Part shown: positions 8,410-16,963 of the stretch, one piece after another
Layout of the letters: the number at the start of each line of letters is the position of its first letter
Position numbering within the stretch: the stretch's first letter is position 1
Assembly (NCBI RefSeq): GCF_900167075.1
Contig: NZ_FUWH01000006.1
Span: 124,001-188,000 of the forward strand
From: Sediminibacterium ginsengisoli
Lineage (GTDB): Bacteria > Bacteroidota > Bacteroidia > Chitinophagales > Chitinophagaceae
Length of the DNA stretch: 64,000 nt
Reading direction: 5' to 3'
The notes under the pieces: model-generated
What the model saw: only the letters and a program-made list of their open reading frames with translations
Databases searched by the model: none
What the model was told of the DNA's origin: nothing
Position numbers and translations under genes: made by a program

Positions 8410-10926
8410 GTGGCATTACCCAAACTTGGATCCGCGTTTCATATCAGGCAGGCCGAGCGGTATAACTTCTCGCAGCTTTTCCTGCAGTCGTTCCTGACGG
8501 GGCTGGCCACATCATTTTTCTCGGTTACAACCAGCAGCTATTTCATTAAAAAGCTGGATGCCTCCAGGTTGCCGCTTGCTTATATTCTTTCCGGTGTGGT
8601 AGGCTACCTGGTCATTCACCTGTATAAAAAACTGATGAGCCGTTATGGCCTCATCACGGCTATTGTTATTACCAATCTCCTGTATATACTTATCTGCGGT
8701 TCATTGCTGTATGCACGGTTACATGATTCGTCTTCACAAAGCCTTACACAGTATGTAGCTTTTGCAGGGTTTGTATTCATTATGCCATTTTCATCCCTGT
8801 TCGCACTTACGTTTGCGACATTGAGTCTGCGCCTGTTCGATCTCGGTCAGAGTAAACGCCTGATCGCGCTTGTGGGGCTTGGTGAAGTGATCGCATCTAT
8901 TCTTGCATACCTGATGGTGCCTTTGCTAACCACCCTTATGGGAACAACCGCCTTCCTGCTGCTGATCACGATGAGTGCTGTGCTTATAGGAATGATCCCG
9001 CTCGCAAAGTTGGTGAAGGCCAATGGTGAAAGGCTCCGCCATGTGCATGCAAATCAAGCGGCAACAACAAAAGTGAATTTTTCCTTTCTGCTGAAAGACA
9101 GGTATTTTATGCTGATCGGCATTTTTACGTTTTTCTCTGTAACTGCGATCTATCTCGCAGATTATTCTTACCTGATCTCTGTGAAATTCCTTTCTGTTGA
9201 GAATAATATTGAAACAGCAATACTGGTGTCGGTGATTTTTACAGTGATCAAACTTGGAGAACTTAGTTTCTCGCTTTTCTCATCCAGGTTCATGAGCGAA
9301 TATGGTATGAAAATCTCTTTATTGTTACTGCCACTGCTGCTTGTGCTCAGCTCCATGCTGGGTGTGGTATCAGGGTCATTGTTCCGTTCCATCACCTTTT
9401 TTATCGTGGCATTCCTGTTGCTGAATAAATGGCTGGAGCGGGTGGTTCGTAAAGGAATCACCAACCCGGCACTCAAAGTCCTTTACCAGGTAACAGAACC
9501 CGCAGAACGTGCTAAAGTACAAACCCTGATCGATGGCTCTCTCTCGCAGGTTTCTACCATGGCCGCCGGTCTGATCTTACTTGGGTTGTCACTTGTCTTT
9601 AAAAAGACAGAGTTATATGTCTACCTGTTTGTGCTTGCCGGCGCCTGTTTTATTGTATATGCGATATGGTTGTTCTTTACACAAAAAATGTATCACCAGT
9701 ATAAGGAAAAGATCCAGCTTTTTCTTAAAGGCACAGGAGCAAAAGCAATTGACGGTTCAGAAGACATCGTCCCGGAAAATTTTGAAATCACTAATCCGCC
9801 AGACAACACGTCTTTCTCCGAACTCAGGGAAATGCTGAAATCAATTGCGCTGGACGAAAGGAAGAATAGCCGTAATTATTTGTATGAAATGGCCAGAACC
9901 TATCATTCAAAAGCATTTAAAAGCGTGAATGGTATCGATGATCCGCAACTGGCCAGGAAATTGTCTGCTGCACTCTATGCGCAGGAACATTACCCGGCAA
10001 GGATTGCAGCGATACAATATGTGCAGTATCTCTCCCCGGAAGAAAAATTGCGGGTGCTGAGAGAAAACTATGAAACACTGGACCATACCCTGCAATATTT
10101 CCTGCTCAGGAATGTAAACAGCAGTCCTGTACAATGTTCGGCCGAAGATCGGTTTTATTTTACCGGCCTGTGCCGCCGTTGTGTCAGAGATATCCTCTGG
10201 ATCGAAAGCACTGTAAATGATCTGACAGAACTCGATAATGAAAAATTACAGACAGCCCTGCTCGATCTGCGTGAACAGCAGGTTTTTAAATTGCTCCAGC
10301 TGTTCAGGATCCTGTATGATCCGGGTGCTGTAGCTATCGTTGAAAATATCTGGCGCAACAGGGTCAACCTGCCGGAGAACCAGGTTTTTGCTATAGAACT
10401 GCTCGAGAATATCCTTGAGAAAAATGTAAAGAAGATCATTATCCCTTTGCTGGAAGACATCCCGTTGTCTGCCAAAAAAGAAAAACTGCGCGAGGTCTTT
10501 TATTTCCATAACATGGATATGGCAGACAGACTGAAAGATATTGTGATGAAAGATTTCAACCTGGTGGACCCTTATATCAAAGAACTGGCTGTTCGTGCTT
10601 ATGTGCAGCTTACAGGTGATAAGAATCTTGCGCGGGTGTTCAAATCTCATCCATACCTCCGCCTGTCGTCACTTTGCCAGGATGACCAGGCTGCGCTCGA
10701 AAAAGCGCAATCGCTGCTGCGTGAAATGGAAATGCCGGAAAACGTATATCACCACAAGACATTCGATATGCTGCTTCGCTGGGTTGCGAGAGCAGAGAAC
10801 ACCAGGCAGGAGCATGCGACGGCTTTACAGGTTAACATAGAACACCTGGGCAATCGTTTTATGGTGGATTGTTACGGACTGAATTTGTTATTGGAAGTAA
10901 AACAGCAACATTCATTTAACCGATAA
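8410..10926 (+). CDS. Nucleotide-transporter-like (NTT/MFS) membrane protein with helical-repeat C-terminus
   Basis: Translation starts at GTG, 8 bases after the receptor stop. About 12 hydrophobic helices fill residues 20-430, with short charged loops (KKLMSRYG, SQSKRLIALVGLGE-like). The segment KVLYQVTEPAERAKVQTLIDG before the last helices is typical of the Npt1/Npt2-like transporters that carry HEAT or cyclic-nucleotide domains. Residues about 440-838 are soluble and helical, with repeating helix pairs consistent with HEAT-like repeats (for example ARKLSAALYAQEHYPARIAA). I see no intact cyclic-nucleotide-binding motif. In other bacteria such transporters move ATP/ADP or other nucleotides; this member's substrate is unknown. 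Position after TIR, STAND and TonB genes makes transport or sensing of a nucleotide signal plausible but unproven. Confidence 0.75.
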   Translation: MALPKLGSAFHIRQAERYNFSQLFLQSFLTGLATSFFSVTTSSYFIKKLDASRLPLAYILSGVVGYLVIHLYKKLMSRYGLITAIVITNLLYILICGSLLYARLHDSSSQSLTQYVAFAGFVFIMPFSSLFALTFATLSLRLFDLGQSKRLIALVGLGEVIASILAYLMVPLLTTLMGTTAFLLLITMSAVLIGMIPLAKLVKANGERLRHVHANQAATTKVNFSFLLKDRYFMLIGIFTFFSVTAIYLADYSYLISVKFLSVENNIETAILVSVIFTVIKLGELSFSLFSSRFMSEYGMKISLLLLPLLLVLSSMLGVVSGSLFRSITFFIVAFLLLNKWLERVVRKGITNPALKVLYQVTEPAERAKVQTLIDGSLSQVSTMAAGLILLGLSLVFKKTELYVYLFVLAGACFIVYAIWLFFTQKMYHQYKEKIQLFLKGTGAKAIDGSEDIVPENFEITNPPDNTSFSELREMLKSIALDERKNSRNYLYEMARTYHSKAFKSVNGIDDPQLARKLSAALYAQEHYPARIAAIQYVQYLSPEEKLRVLRENYETLDHTLQYFLLRNVNSSPVQCSAEDRFYFTGLCRRCVRDILWIESTVNDLTELDNEKLQTALLDLREQQVFKLLQLFRILYDPGAVAIVENIWRNRVNLPENQVFAIELLENILEKNVKKIIIPLLEDIPLSAKKEKLREVFYFHNMDMADRLKDIVMKDFNLVDPYIKELAVRAYVQLTGDKNLARVFKSHPYLRLSSLCQDDQAALEKAQSLLREMEMPENVYHHKTFDMLLRWVARAENTRQEHATALQVNIEHLGNRFMVDCYGLNLLLEVKQQHSFNR

Positions 10927-10936
10927 TAACCGATAT

Positions 10937-12106
10937 ATGATACAGACTGCATACCAGCTGGAAGTGATTACCGATTTGGACTCGGTCAGTACTGCCGTGA
11001 TGGATTTCTTTCATGCACAGGATACTGATTTTTATCCGCCGATCAGTCAGCGTATAGAAATGCACGCCTATATCGCATCGATCATGCAGCCCGACGGTGC
11101 TTTGATCATAGCTTCGGATGCCGACCGGGTCATCGGTATTGTCGGTCTCACTTTTGCACATCCGCGGTTCAGGTATTTTATCCAGTATGTGGCAACGGAT
11201 CCGTCGTATCGCAGGCAGGGGATTGCACACCTGTTATTTGATAAAGCATTTGCCTTATTGCAGGAACGCGGTGCAGACAGGGTAACGATCCGTACCTGGT
11301 CTGCCAACCAGCGCTCGCAGCAATTGTTTACCAGTACCGGATTTATCCTTTACGATAAGGTGTTTAACGACAGGGGCGAAGGCGTTCATTCCTATTATTT
11401 CGGCAAGAGCTTTCTGACAGGTTACCTGAAACAGGAACCCGAACGTATAGGTATATTAGGTGGCATGGGCAGTTTCTCTACCGGCAATTTTATAAAGACC
11501 CTTACCGGTACCAATAAAAGAATGCAGGGCGACAGCGACAGTTTATCATTTTTACTGGTGAATGAGCCTGCTATTCCCGATCGCAGTACCAGCATCAGGG
11601 AAAATAAAGTGGGTGAGATGACTCAGATCGTAAACGCTGCGATTGAAAAGATCACCGCAGGGGGAGTAAGCCATTTAATGTTACTGTGTTTTACGTTACA
11701 TCCATTTATTAACAGGCTAAAGATCCCGGCAGGAACAGAATTGATAGATCTGGTGGATTTTACAAGGGAAACAGCAGCGCAATCGGGCGATAAATGGATG
11801 CTTGCGGCCACACTCAGCAGTTATGCCATGGATCATTTTTCCGCTGCGGATATTGTGCTTCCCCGTGAGGAAGACCGGCAGCGTATCCAGGATATGATCA
11901 GCGAGATCAAAACCGGCACAGACCCTGTTCACTATAAAAAAGAACTGGCAGCAATTGCAGGAGAAAATGGCTGCAGCGGGATTGTGCTGGGATGTACGGA
12001 TCTGCACGGAATGTACGGCTACGACAAGGCTTTCGATGGCATACATGTTTTAGATCCGCTTACCGAACTTGCCTTTATGCTTGAATCCAAAAGAAAAGCC
12101 GGCTGA
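10937..12106 (+). CDS. GNAT acetyltransferase / aspartate-glutamate racemase fusion
   Basis: Residues 1-155 are a GNAT domain: YVATDPSYRRQGIAHLLFDKA is the acetyl-CoA loop, followed by RTWSANQRSQQLF and GFILYDKVF. Residues about 168-389 are an Asp/Glu racemase domain: RIGILGGMGSFSTGNF, the first active-site Cys in LLCFTLHPF (about residue 251) and the second in VLGCTDLHGMYG (about 353). Both catalytic cysteines of the two-thiol racemase mechanism are present. The linker is short and there is no internal stop, so it is one polypeptide. It follows the transporter gene by 10 bases and is the last gene of the run; a terminator hairpin overlaps its 3' end. The product could modify and racemise an amino acid or an amino-acid-containing ligand. 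Whether it serves the upstream system or only shares the transcript is unknown. Confidence 0.85.
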   Translation: MIQTAYQLEVITDLDSVSTAVMDFFHAQDTDFYPPISQRIEMHAYIASIMQPDGALIIASDADRVIGIVGLTFAHPRFRYFIQYVATDPSYRRQGIAHLLFDKAFALLQERGADRVTIRTWSANQRSQQLFTSTGFILYDKVFNDRGEGVHSYYFGKSFLTGYLKQEPERIGILGGMGSFSTGNFIKTLTGTNKRMQGDSDSLSFLLVNEPAIPDRSTSIRENKVGEMTQIVNAAIEKITAGGVSHLMLLCFTLHPFINRLKIPAGTELIDLVDFTRETAAQSGDKWMLAATLSSYAMDHFSAADIVLPREEDRQRIQDMISEIKTGTDPVHYKKELAAIAGENGCSGIVLGCTDLHGMYGYDKAFDGIHVLDPLTELAFMLESKRKAG

Positions 12107-12116
12107 TGTGCCGGCT
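12097..12116. terminator. Bidirectional terminator between convergent genes
   Basis: Inverted repeat AGCCGGC / GCCGGCT (7 base pairs) with loop TGATGT; the loop contains the stop codon of the racemase fusion gene. On the minus strand a T-rich tract follows the stem, so it fits best as the end of msrA, and it can also end the plus-strand operon. Confidence 0.7.
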
Positions 12117-12123
12117 CTGATCT

Positions 12124-12774
12124 TTATTGTTTCTTCAGTTTATTTTTGAATACCTTTTCGAATTTCTCAAGTTTAGGCCTGATCACAAAACGGCAATAGC
12201 CTTGTCCCTGGTTATCGTTGTAATAATTCTGGTGATAATTTTCCGCGGGATAGAAATTCCTGAAAGGTTCAATAGCGGTAACGATAGGACTGTCCCAGGC
12301 GCCGCTCTGATCCAGTTTGGCTTTATAGGATTCAGCTTTCTTTTTCTGTTCTTCATTGTGATAAAAGATAACGCTGCGGTATTGCGGGCCAACATCATTA
12401 CCCTGCTGGTTCAGTGTGGTAGGGTCGTGGGTTTTCCAGAAAACCTCGAGCAGTTCATCATAAGTGATCTTAGACGGATCATACACGATACGTGCCAGTT
12501 CGGCATGACCTGTGGTTTTATCGCATACCTCTTCATAGGTAGGATTTTCAACATGCCCGCCGCCATAGCCGCTCACCACTTTCAGTACGCCATCCAGGCG
12601 CTGGAAAAAGGCCTCGGTGCACCAGAAGCAGCCTTCGCCAAAAGTGGCTGTATCTGTCTGTACGCCGGGCGGAATTACTTCATTATTCATACTTATCAGG
12701 TTTTTTTCTGGTTGCTGGGCACAGGAAACAAGGGTAATGCCCAGGAATAAGGTACTTAACAAAACTTTCATCAT
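12124..12774 (-). CDS. msrA: Peptide methionine-S-sulfoxide reductase, lipoprotein
   Basis: MsrA reduces methionine S-sulfoxide in oxidised proteins. The catalytic motif GEGCFWCTEAFFQ is complete, followed by GYGGGHVENPTYEEVC and the C-terminal YHQNYYNDN region. The length without the leader (about 190 residues) fits the family. A lipoprotein signal (hydrophobic core, then LVSCAQ) directs it to the envelope. ATG codons at 12774 and 12771 are equally good starts. It is a single gene, convergent with the racemase fusion and sharing its terminator. No MsrB domain is fused. Confidence 0.95.
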   Translation of the reverse strand: MMKVLLSTLFLGITLVSCAQQPEKNLISMNNEVIPPGVQTDTATFGEGCFWCTEAFFQRLDGVLKVVSGYGGGHVENPTYEEVCDKTTGHAELARIVYDPSKITYDELLEVFWKTHDPTTLNQQGNDVGPQYRSVIFYHNEEQKKKAESYKAKLDQSGAWDSPIVTAIEPFRNFYPAENYHQNYYNDNQGQGYCRFVIRPKLEKFEKVFKNKLKKQ

Positions 12775-12778
12775 ACCG

Positions 12779-12796
12779 GTATTTTTATAAAAATAC
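12779..12796. promoter_or_regulatory. 18-base perfect palindrome upstream of msrA
   Basis: GTATTTTTATAAAAATAC reads the same on both strands and ends 4 bases before the msrA start codon. On the minus strand TATTTTTA is one base from the TAnnTTTG box, but no TTG lies at the right distance. It may be a repressor site or a chance AT-rich palindrome. Confidence 0.3.
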
Positions 12797-12911
12797 GATT
12801 AAAAGCATGTGGAGGATTGCTCTCCGTTTCAGTCGGGAACGCTTTAACATTTCCGCTACCTCTTACCTGCGAAAGCCGTGCCATTGGCGGTGGAACTGAC
12901 TTCCAGACAGG

Positions 12912-12944
12912 TTGGCCGAAAAACAACATACAATCTTACCTTTG
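12912..12944 (+). promoter_or_regulatory. Bacteroidota-type promoter for the mutS2-like gene
   Basis: TTG (12912-12914) and TACCTTTG (12937-12944) are separated by 22 bases, fitting the TTG / TAnnTTTG consensus. The start codon at 12971 would follow a leader of about 20 bases that contains AAAGAGG, a plausible ribosome binding site. This supports 12971 over the in-frame ATG at 12878. Confidence 0.65.
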
Positions 12945-12970
12945 CAGGCTTAGAAAGAGGAGCAGTTTAT

Positions 12971-15085
12971 ATGCGTTTATATCCGGAATCGGCATTGACC
13001 CAACTTGAGTTTGATAAAATAAAGAGCCTGCTTGCCGGGCACTGTAAAACAGCGCATGCACAGCAGAAAGCAAATGAGCTGCGTATTCATACCCGTAAGG
13101 AGTACATAGAGCTGGAGCTGAAACAGGCTGCTGAATACAAGCTGGTGCTGCAGTCGGGTCAGTATTTTCCCAGTGATTTCATGCTGAATATTGCGAAAGA
13201 CCTGACCCTGCTGGGTATTCCCGGGGCTATGCTGGGTGGTGAGCAATGGGTGAATATCCGGAGGCTGACGGAAAATACTTCTACAGTATTCAGGTGGTTC
13301 GATACGGAACGCCGCGAAGCATTTCCGGCGCTTGCACAGGTGATCGCAGGGAGCTATTATGAAAAAGTGATCGTTGAGCTGATCAATGAAGTGCTCGATG
13401 AGCATGGCAATATCAAAGACACTGCTTCCCCTGAATTGCAGAAGATCCGCATGAGCCTTTTCCGCAAACGGAACGAATTGCGCCGGGTTTTCGAAAAAGT
13501 GATCGCAAGGCTGGCGAAAGCCGGTTATACTGCCGACATCAATGAAAGTTTCAGTAACGGCCGTCGTGTTGTGGCTGTATTTTCTGAACACAAACGCCAG
13601 GTAAAAGGAATCCTTCATGGTGAAAGCGACAGCCGTAAAACAGCTTTCCTGGAACCAGAAGAAACCATTGAGCTGAACAACGATGTGTTTGCGCTTGAAA
13701 ACGACGAAAGCCGGGAAATCCAGCGGATCCTGCGTGAGCTTACCGCTAAACTGTCGGTTTACGCACCCTTGCTGCAGCAATACCTGGCCATTGCGGGTGA
13801 GTATGATTTTATCCGTGCCAAAGCAAGGCTGGCCATTGATATGAATGCGAATATGCCGGCCCTGACAGATAAGGCCCAGATCCAGCTGATCAATGCGTTC
13901 CACCCTTTACTTTTCCTGTATAATAAGGTCTCGGGAAAACCAACCATACCTGTTAATCTTTCATTGAACGATAAAAGCAGGATACTCGTGATCAGCGGCC
14001 CCAATGCGGGCGGTAAAACCGTTACCATGAAAACCATCGGCCTTAACCAGGTCATGGTGCAAAGCGGTTTGCTGGTGCCTGTACACCCGGATTCTGAAAT
14101 GGGTATTTTCAAACAACTCTTCATTCATATCGGCGATACACAAAACCTGGAATTTGAATTGAGTACTTATTCCAGTCACCTGCTGCATATGAAACATTTC
14201 ATAGAAACGGCAAATGGAAGGACCTTGTTTTTTATAGATGAACTCGGAAGCGGAAGTGATCCCAACCTGGGCGGTGCTTTTGCGGAAGTGATCATGGAAG
14301 AGCTTTCCCGCCGCCATGCACTGGGTATTGTAACAACACATTACCTCAACCTGAAAGTGATGGCCAACCATACACAGGGTATCGTGAACGCAGCCATGCA
14401 GTTTGATGAAGTGAACCTGCAGCCAATGTATAAGCTGATCATCGGCAAGCCGGGCAGTTCTTATACATTCGCTATTGCAGAGCGGATCGGTCTCCCGCAA
14501 CATCTCATCAACCGCGCAAGAAAACTGGTAGACGAAGATCATTTCAGGCTCGACAGGCTGCTGAACCGAACCGAACAGGACCTGCAGCAGCTGGACAAGG
14601 AAAAGAAACAACTGCATCAGCTGCTCCGTGAAAATGAAAAGCTGAAAAAAGAAATGGAAGTAGTGCTGGACAAAGAACGACACCGCCAGCAGATCGATAT
14701 CCTCAAAAATCAGAATCGTATCACAGAAGAAAGACTGGCATACCTGAAAGACATGGAACGCAAGCTCAGGCAGATCGTGCTCGACTGGAAAAAGAACGAA
14801 GACAAGAACGATGTGATCAGGAACCTGCAAACCCTGTTGTTCAAAGGAAAAGAGCAGGTAGTAGTTAACAAACTGGCCAAAAAAGTAGACCTGCGTTACA
14901 AGGAACTTGCAGGTGAGATAGCAACAGGTTCGCTGGTGAAGCTGAAAAAGAACTACCAGGTAGGCGAAGTGAAAGAGATCCGCGGCAAACGTGCGATTGT
15001 ACAGATCGGTGCATTACCGATGAATGTAGATCTCGCCGATCTTGTGCCGGTAGAAAAGCTGCCGCCGGCTGCTGATCAGAAATAA
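12971..15085 (+). CDS. MutS2-like ATPase lacking the Smr domain
   Basis: The start is taken at 12971 (MRLYPESALTQLEFDKIKSLL), the family's usual opening, behind AAAGAGG; an upstream ATG would place the promoter inside the gene. The protein has a helical MutS core, then the ATPase: ISGPNAGGKTVTMKTIGL (Walker A, about residues 341-358), FFIDELGSGSDP (Walker B and signature) and TTHYLNLK. A long coiled coil (about 520-620) follows, then a short KOW-like beta segment. It ends at 704 residues. Full-length MutS2 proteins are near 780 and end with an Smr nuclease domain, which is missing here. MutS2 proteins act on recombination intermediates or collided ribosomes; without Smr this one may bind without cutting. 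It is monocistronic, between msrA and a converging lipoprotein gene. Confidence 0.88.
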   Translation: MRLYPESALTQLEFDKIKSLLAGHCKTAHAQQKANELRIHTRKEYIELELKQAAEYKLVLQSGQYFPSDFMLNIAKDLTLLGIPGAMLGGEQWVNIRRLTENTSTVFRWFDTERREAFPALAQVIAGSYYEKVIVELINEVLDEHGNIKDTASPELQKIRMSLFRKRNELRRVFEKVIARLAKAGYTADINESFSNGRRVVAVFSEHKRQVKGILHGESDSRKTAFLEPEETIELNNDVFALENDESREIQRILRELTAKLSVYAPLLQQYLAIAGEYDFIRAKARLAIDMNANMPALTDKAQIQLINAFHPLLFLYNKVSGKPTIPVNLSLNDKSRILVISGPNAGGKTVTMKTIGLNQVMVQSGLLVPVHPDSEMGIFKQLFIHIGDTQNLEFELSTYSSHLLHMKHFIETANGRTLFFIDELGSGSDPNLGGAFAEVIMEELSRRHALGIVTTHYLNLKVMANHTQGIVNAAMQFDEVNLQPMYKLIIGKPGSSYTFAIAERIGLPQHLINRARKLVDEDHFRLDRLLNRTEQDLQQLDKEKKQLHQLLRENEKLKKEMEVVLDKERHRQQIDILKNQNRITEERLAYLKDMERKLRQIVLDWKKNEDKNDVIRNLQTLLFKGKEQVVVNKLAKKVDLRYKELAGEIATGSLVKLKKNYQVGEVKEIRGKRAIVQIGALPMNVDLADLVPVEKLPPAADQK

Positions 15086-15105
15086 TGGAAAGATTAAAAA
15101 ATGAA

Positions 15106-15126
15106 ATCCCCGCCAAAAGCGGGGAT
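15106..15126. terminator. Terminator between mutS2-like and DUF4397 genes
   Basis: Perfect 8-base stem ATCCCCGC / GCGGGGAT with loop CAAAA lies between two convergent genes. On the minus strand a T-rich tract follows (ends in TTTTTTAATC), giving a standard intrinsic terminator there; the plus-strand tail is weaker. Confidence 0.75.
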
Positions 15127-15157
15127 CCCGGGTTTATCAGATAGGATATCAAAAAAA

Positions 15158-15883
15158 TTACGGGGCCAGCTGACCATTCTCCACAAACCTGATCTGCATT
15201 GCTTTTGCAGGATCGGCATCGCCCGGAATACCGGTCAAAAGAATTGTATATGCTTTTTTGGCAACCACATCAATAGTGCGTGACGCCTGGATATTGCCCT
15301 CGGTTGTAATTGTTACAGCGACCTGCCCGGGATTCAGTCCGGTAAACTGCGAGATCTTTGTAAACCTGGATGTTTCCTGTATGATATTATTCCCGTCTGC
15401 AATGGCCGATACCTGTACATTCGACGAATCCGGGATCGCATTGATATAACGGATATACGCTTTGCCGCTGGTGCCTGAAAGACTGTCAAAATTATCAACC
15501 GTGATCACATTTTTATAAGTGCCGTTAGCGCCAACCAGGAAAACGGAGTTGTAAGTAGAAGCCATGAAGTTATAGCTGCTGTTGGCAATAGGCGTGCCGG
15601 TATAAAAATCATAGGAATCTACTGTGCGTGTTCCGGGATAAATGCTGTAATAACCACCTGTGAAGCTGGTATAGCCAAGCGGTGTTCCTGTCAGGCTGTT
15701 GTTAGACAAGGCAATACCTACAGAAGGCTTGTCAGGCGCGAGATTGAAAGCCATCAATCCTGCAACGGGTGTGTTTTGTACATCGTTCGTCTTGTTACAG
15801 GCGGTAAAGATAAATGCCACAAATAAGGCACTGAGTGCTGCCCAGCGTGGTATGAACCGGTTATTTTTTTTCATAGACATCAT
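15158..15883 (-). CDS. DUF4397-domain lipoprotein
   Basis: The protein begins with a basic N-region, a hydrophobic core and a lipobox-like IFTACNK, so it is probably anchored in the outer membrane. The rest is beta-rich in the pattern of DUF4397: AFNLAPDKPSVGI, YIRYINAIPDSSNVQV (strand pairs with D/S-rich turns) and KAYTILLTGIPG near the end. Several in-frame Met codons compete (15889, 15883, 15880, 15874). GAAAG lies about 7 bases before the one at 15883, so I prefer it; the signal peptide is intact in each case. The function of DUF4397 is unknown. It is monocistronic and converges on the mutS2-like gene. Confidence 0.8.
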   Translation of the reverse strand: MMSMKKNNRFIPRWAALSALFVAFIFTACNKTNDVQNTPVAGLMAFNLAPDKPSVGIALSNNSLTGTPLGYTSFTGGYYSIYPGTRTVDSYDFYTGTPIANSSYNFMASTYNSVFLVGANGTYKNVITVDNFDSLSGTSGKAYIRYINAIPDSSNVQVSAIADGNNIIQETSRFTKISQFTGLNPGQVAVTITTEGNIQASRTIDVVAKKAYTILLTGIPGDADPAKAMQIRFVENGQLAP

Positions 15884-15963
15884 TTTCATTCTTTCACAGC
15901 AGAAAAAACGGTGCCGGAAAAGTAAATTCCCGTAAATCTTAACAGGTTTTAACATTTTGGCCG

Positions 15964-16779
15964 CTACTGCCCATAAGTGAATGCATAATGAGAGGTATTA
16001 CCGCCTTTCAGGTTGGTCACTTCCAGCTGCTGTGTTTTTCCTGTTGCATCCTGTGTATAATCGAACCTGAGTTGCATGGTAACAAGGCCGGTACTGTTGT
16101 ATTGTGTAATTCCCGTTACCTGTTTTTTAAAAGGAATATAGTAATTCAGATCTGCAGGCGTGGAATGTGAGAGGTAGAAAGTAAACGGCAGCAGGTCTTC
16201 CAGGCAATTGTAGATACGCTCATTGCCGGGCAGGAACTGGTGAGGTTTGTCTGCATAACTGTATTCATAACGGATTCCGGTAGTACTGGTAATCGTCTGC
16301 GGATCACCTGCACTGTTATAAATGATGGTTGCACTGGCTTTTAATATGCCGGAATTGTTTAATGTTTTGATGATGCTGAGTTGCCCATTCGTGTATTCGT
16401 ACAGGATTGTTTGTGTGTAGGATGAGCTGTTGCCGAAAGGGTCTTCTTCAATATGCGTGCGGATCTCTTTAACAAGTTGATCACCATTGTAAAAATAATC
16501 AGTATGGCCCTGGGGTTTGCCTGTATGATAGTCGGATGTCATCTTTGTTAAAAGCCCGGAAGTATTGTAACTCAGCCGGATTGTTCTGTAATCCTTCTGC
16601 TCGATGCCTGTGATCCTGTTATTGCTGTTGTAGGTGAAGTAATAATCATCCCTGATCAGTGGGGCTGTAAGTAAGATCCGGGTTACATAAGTGCTGCCCG
16701 GTTGTGTTTGTACCGGTGTTTCTTCCTTGCTGCATGAAAAGAACAGGGGCAGGAGGAGAACTGTTAAATGCCATTTCAT
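15964..16779 (-). CDS. Lipoprotein with YD/RHS-like beta repeats
   Basis: A signal peptide with lipobox LFFSCSK starts the protein. The remaining 250 residues are strand-turn repeats such as YYFTYNSNNRITGIEQKD, RLSYNTSGLLTKM, DYFYNGDQLVKEI and ILYEYTNGQLSII. These resemble YD/RHS-type or DUF4595-like sheets found in many Bacteroidota lipoproteins. No catalytic motif is visible. It lies 80 bases upstream of the DUF4397 lipoprotein on the same strand and may be co-transcribed. The role is unknown. Confidence 0.75.
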   Translation of the reverse strand: MKWHLTVLLLPLFFSCSKEETPVQTQPGSTYVTRILLTAPLIRDDYYFTYNSNNRITGIEQKDYRTIRLSYNTSGLLTKMTSDYHTGKPQGHTDYFYNGDQLVKEIRTHIEEDPFGNSSSYTQTILYEYTNGQLSIIKTLNNSGILKASATIIYNSAGDPQTITSTTGIRYEYSYADKPHQFLPGNERIYNCLEDLLPFTFYLSHSTPADLNYYIPFKKQVTGITQYNSTGLVTMQLRFDYTQDATGKTQQLEVTNLKGGNTSHYAFTYGQ

Positions 16780-16963
16780 GCCGCGAAATTAGCCTACGTA
16801 AATCCCGCATTTTTGTCAATGTTGATATGAGGTGATTACCAGGCCTGAACGGATTGCATGAAATGAACGACTGACCGAAATTTACATGAAAGTACTGCCA
16901 ATGCGCGCAGTTCATTAAATTGCGGCAGGGATAAAATGCCCGGAAGCAAAATCAACTGCGGCT

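Noticed and set aside
12127..12750. A plus-strand frame of 207 codons with hydrophobic stretches opposite msrA
   Set aside because: msrA is certain on the other strand; the hydrophobic runs mirror its codons.
12878..12970. Upstream extension of the mutS2-like gene
   Set aside because: It contains the promoter boxes and is not needed for the family's usual N-terminus, which begins at 12971.
12977..14830. Two long minus-strand frames (308 and 289 codons) opposite the mutS2-like gene
   Set aside because: Antisense shadows of a clear MutS-family ATPase; Cys/His/Phe-rich translations with no family resemblance.
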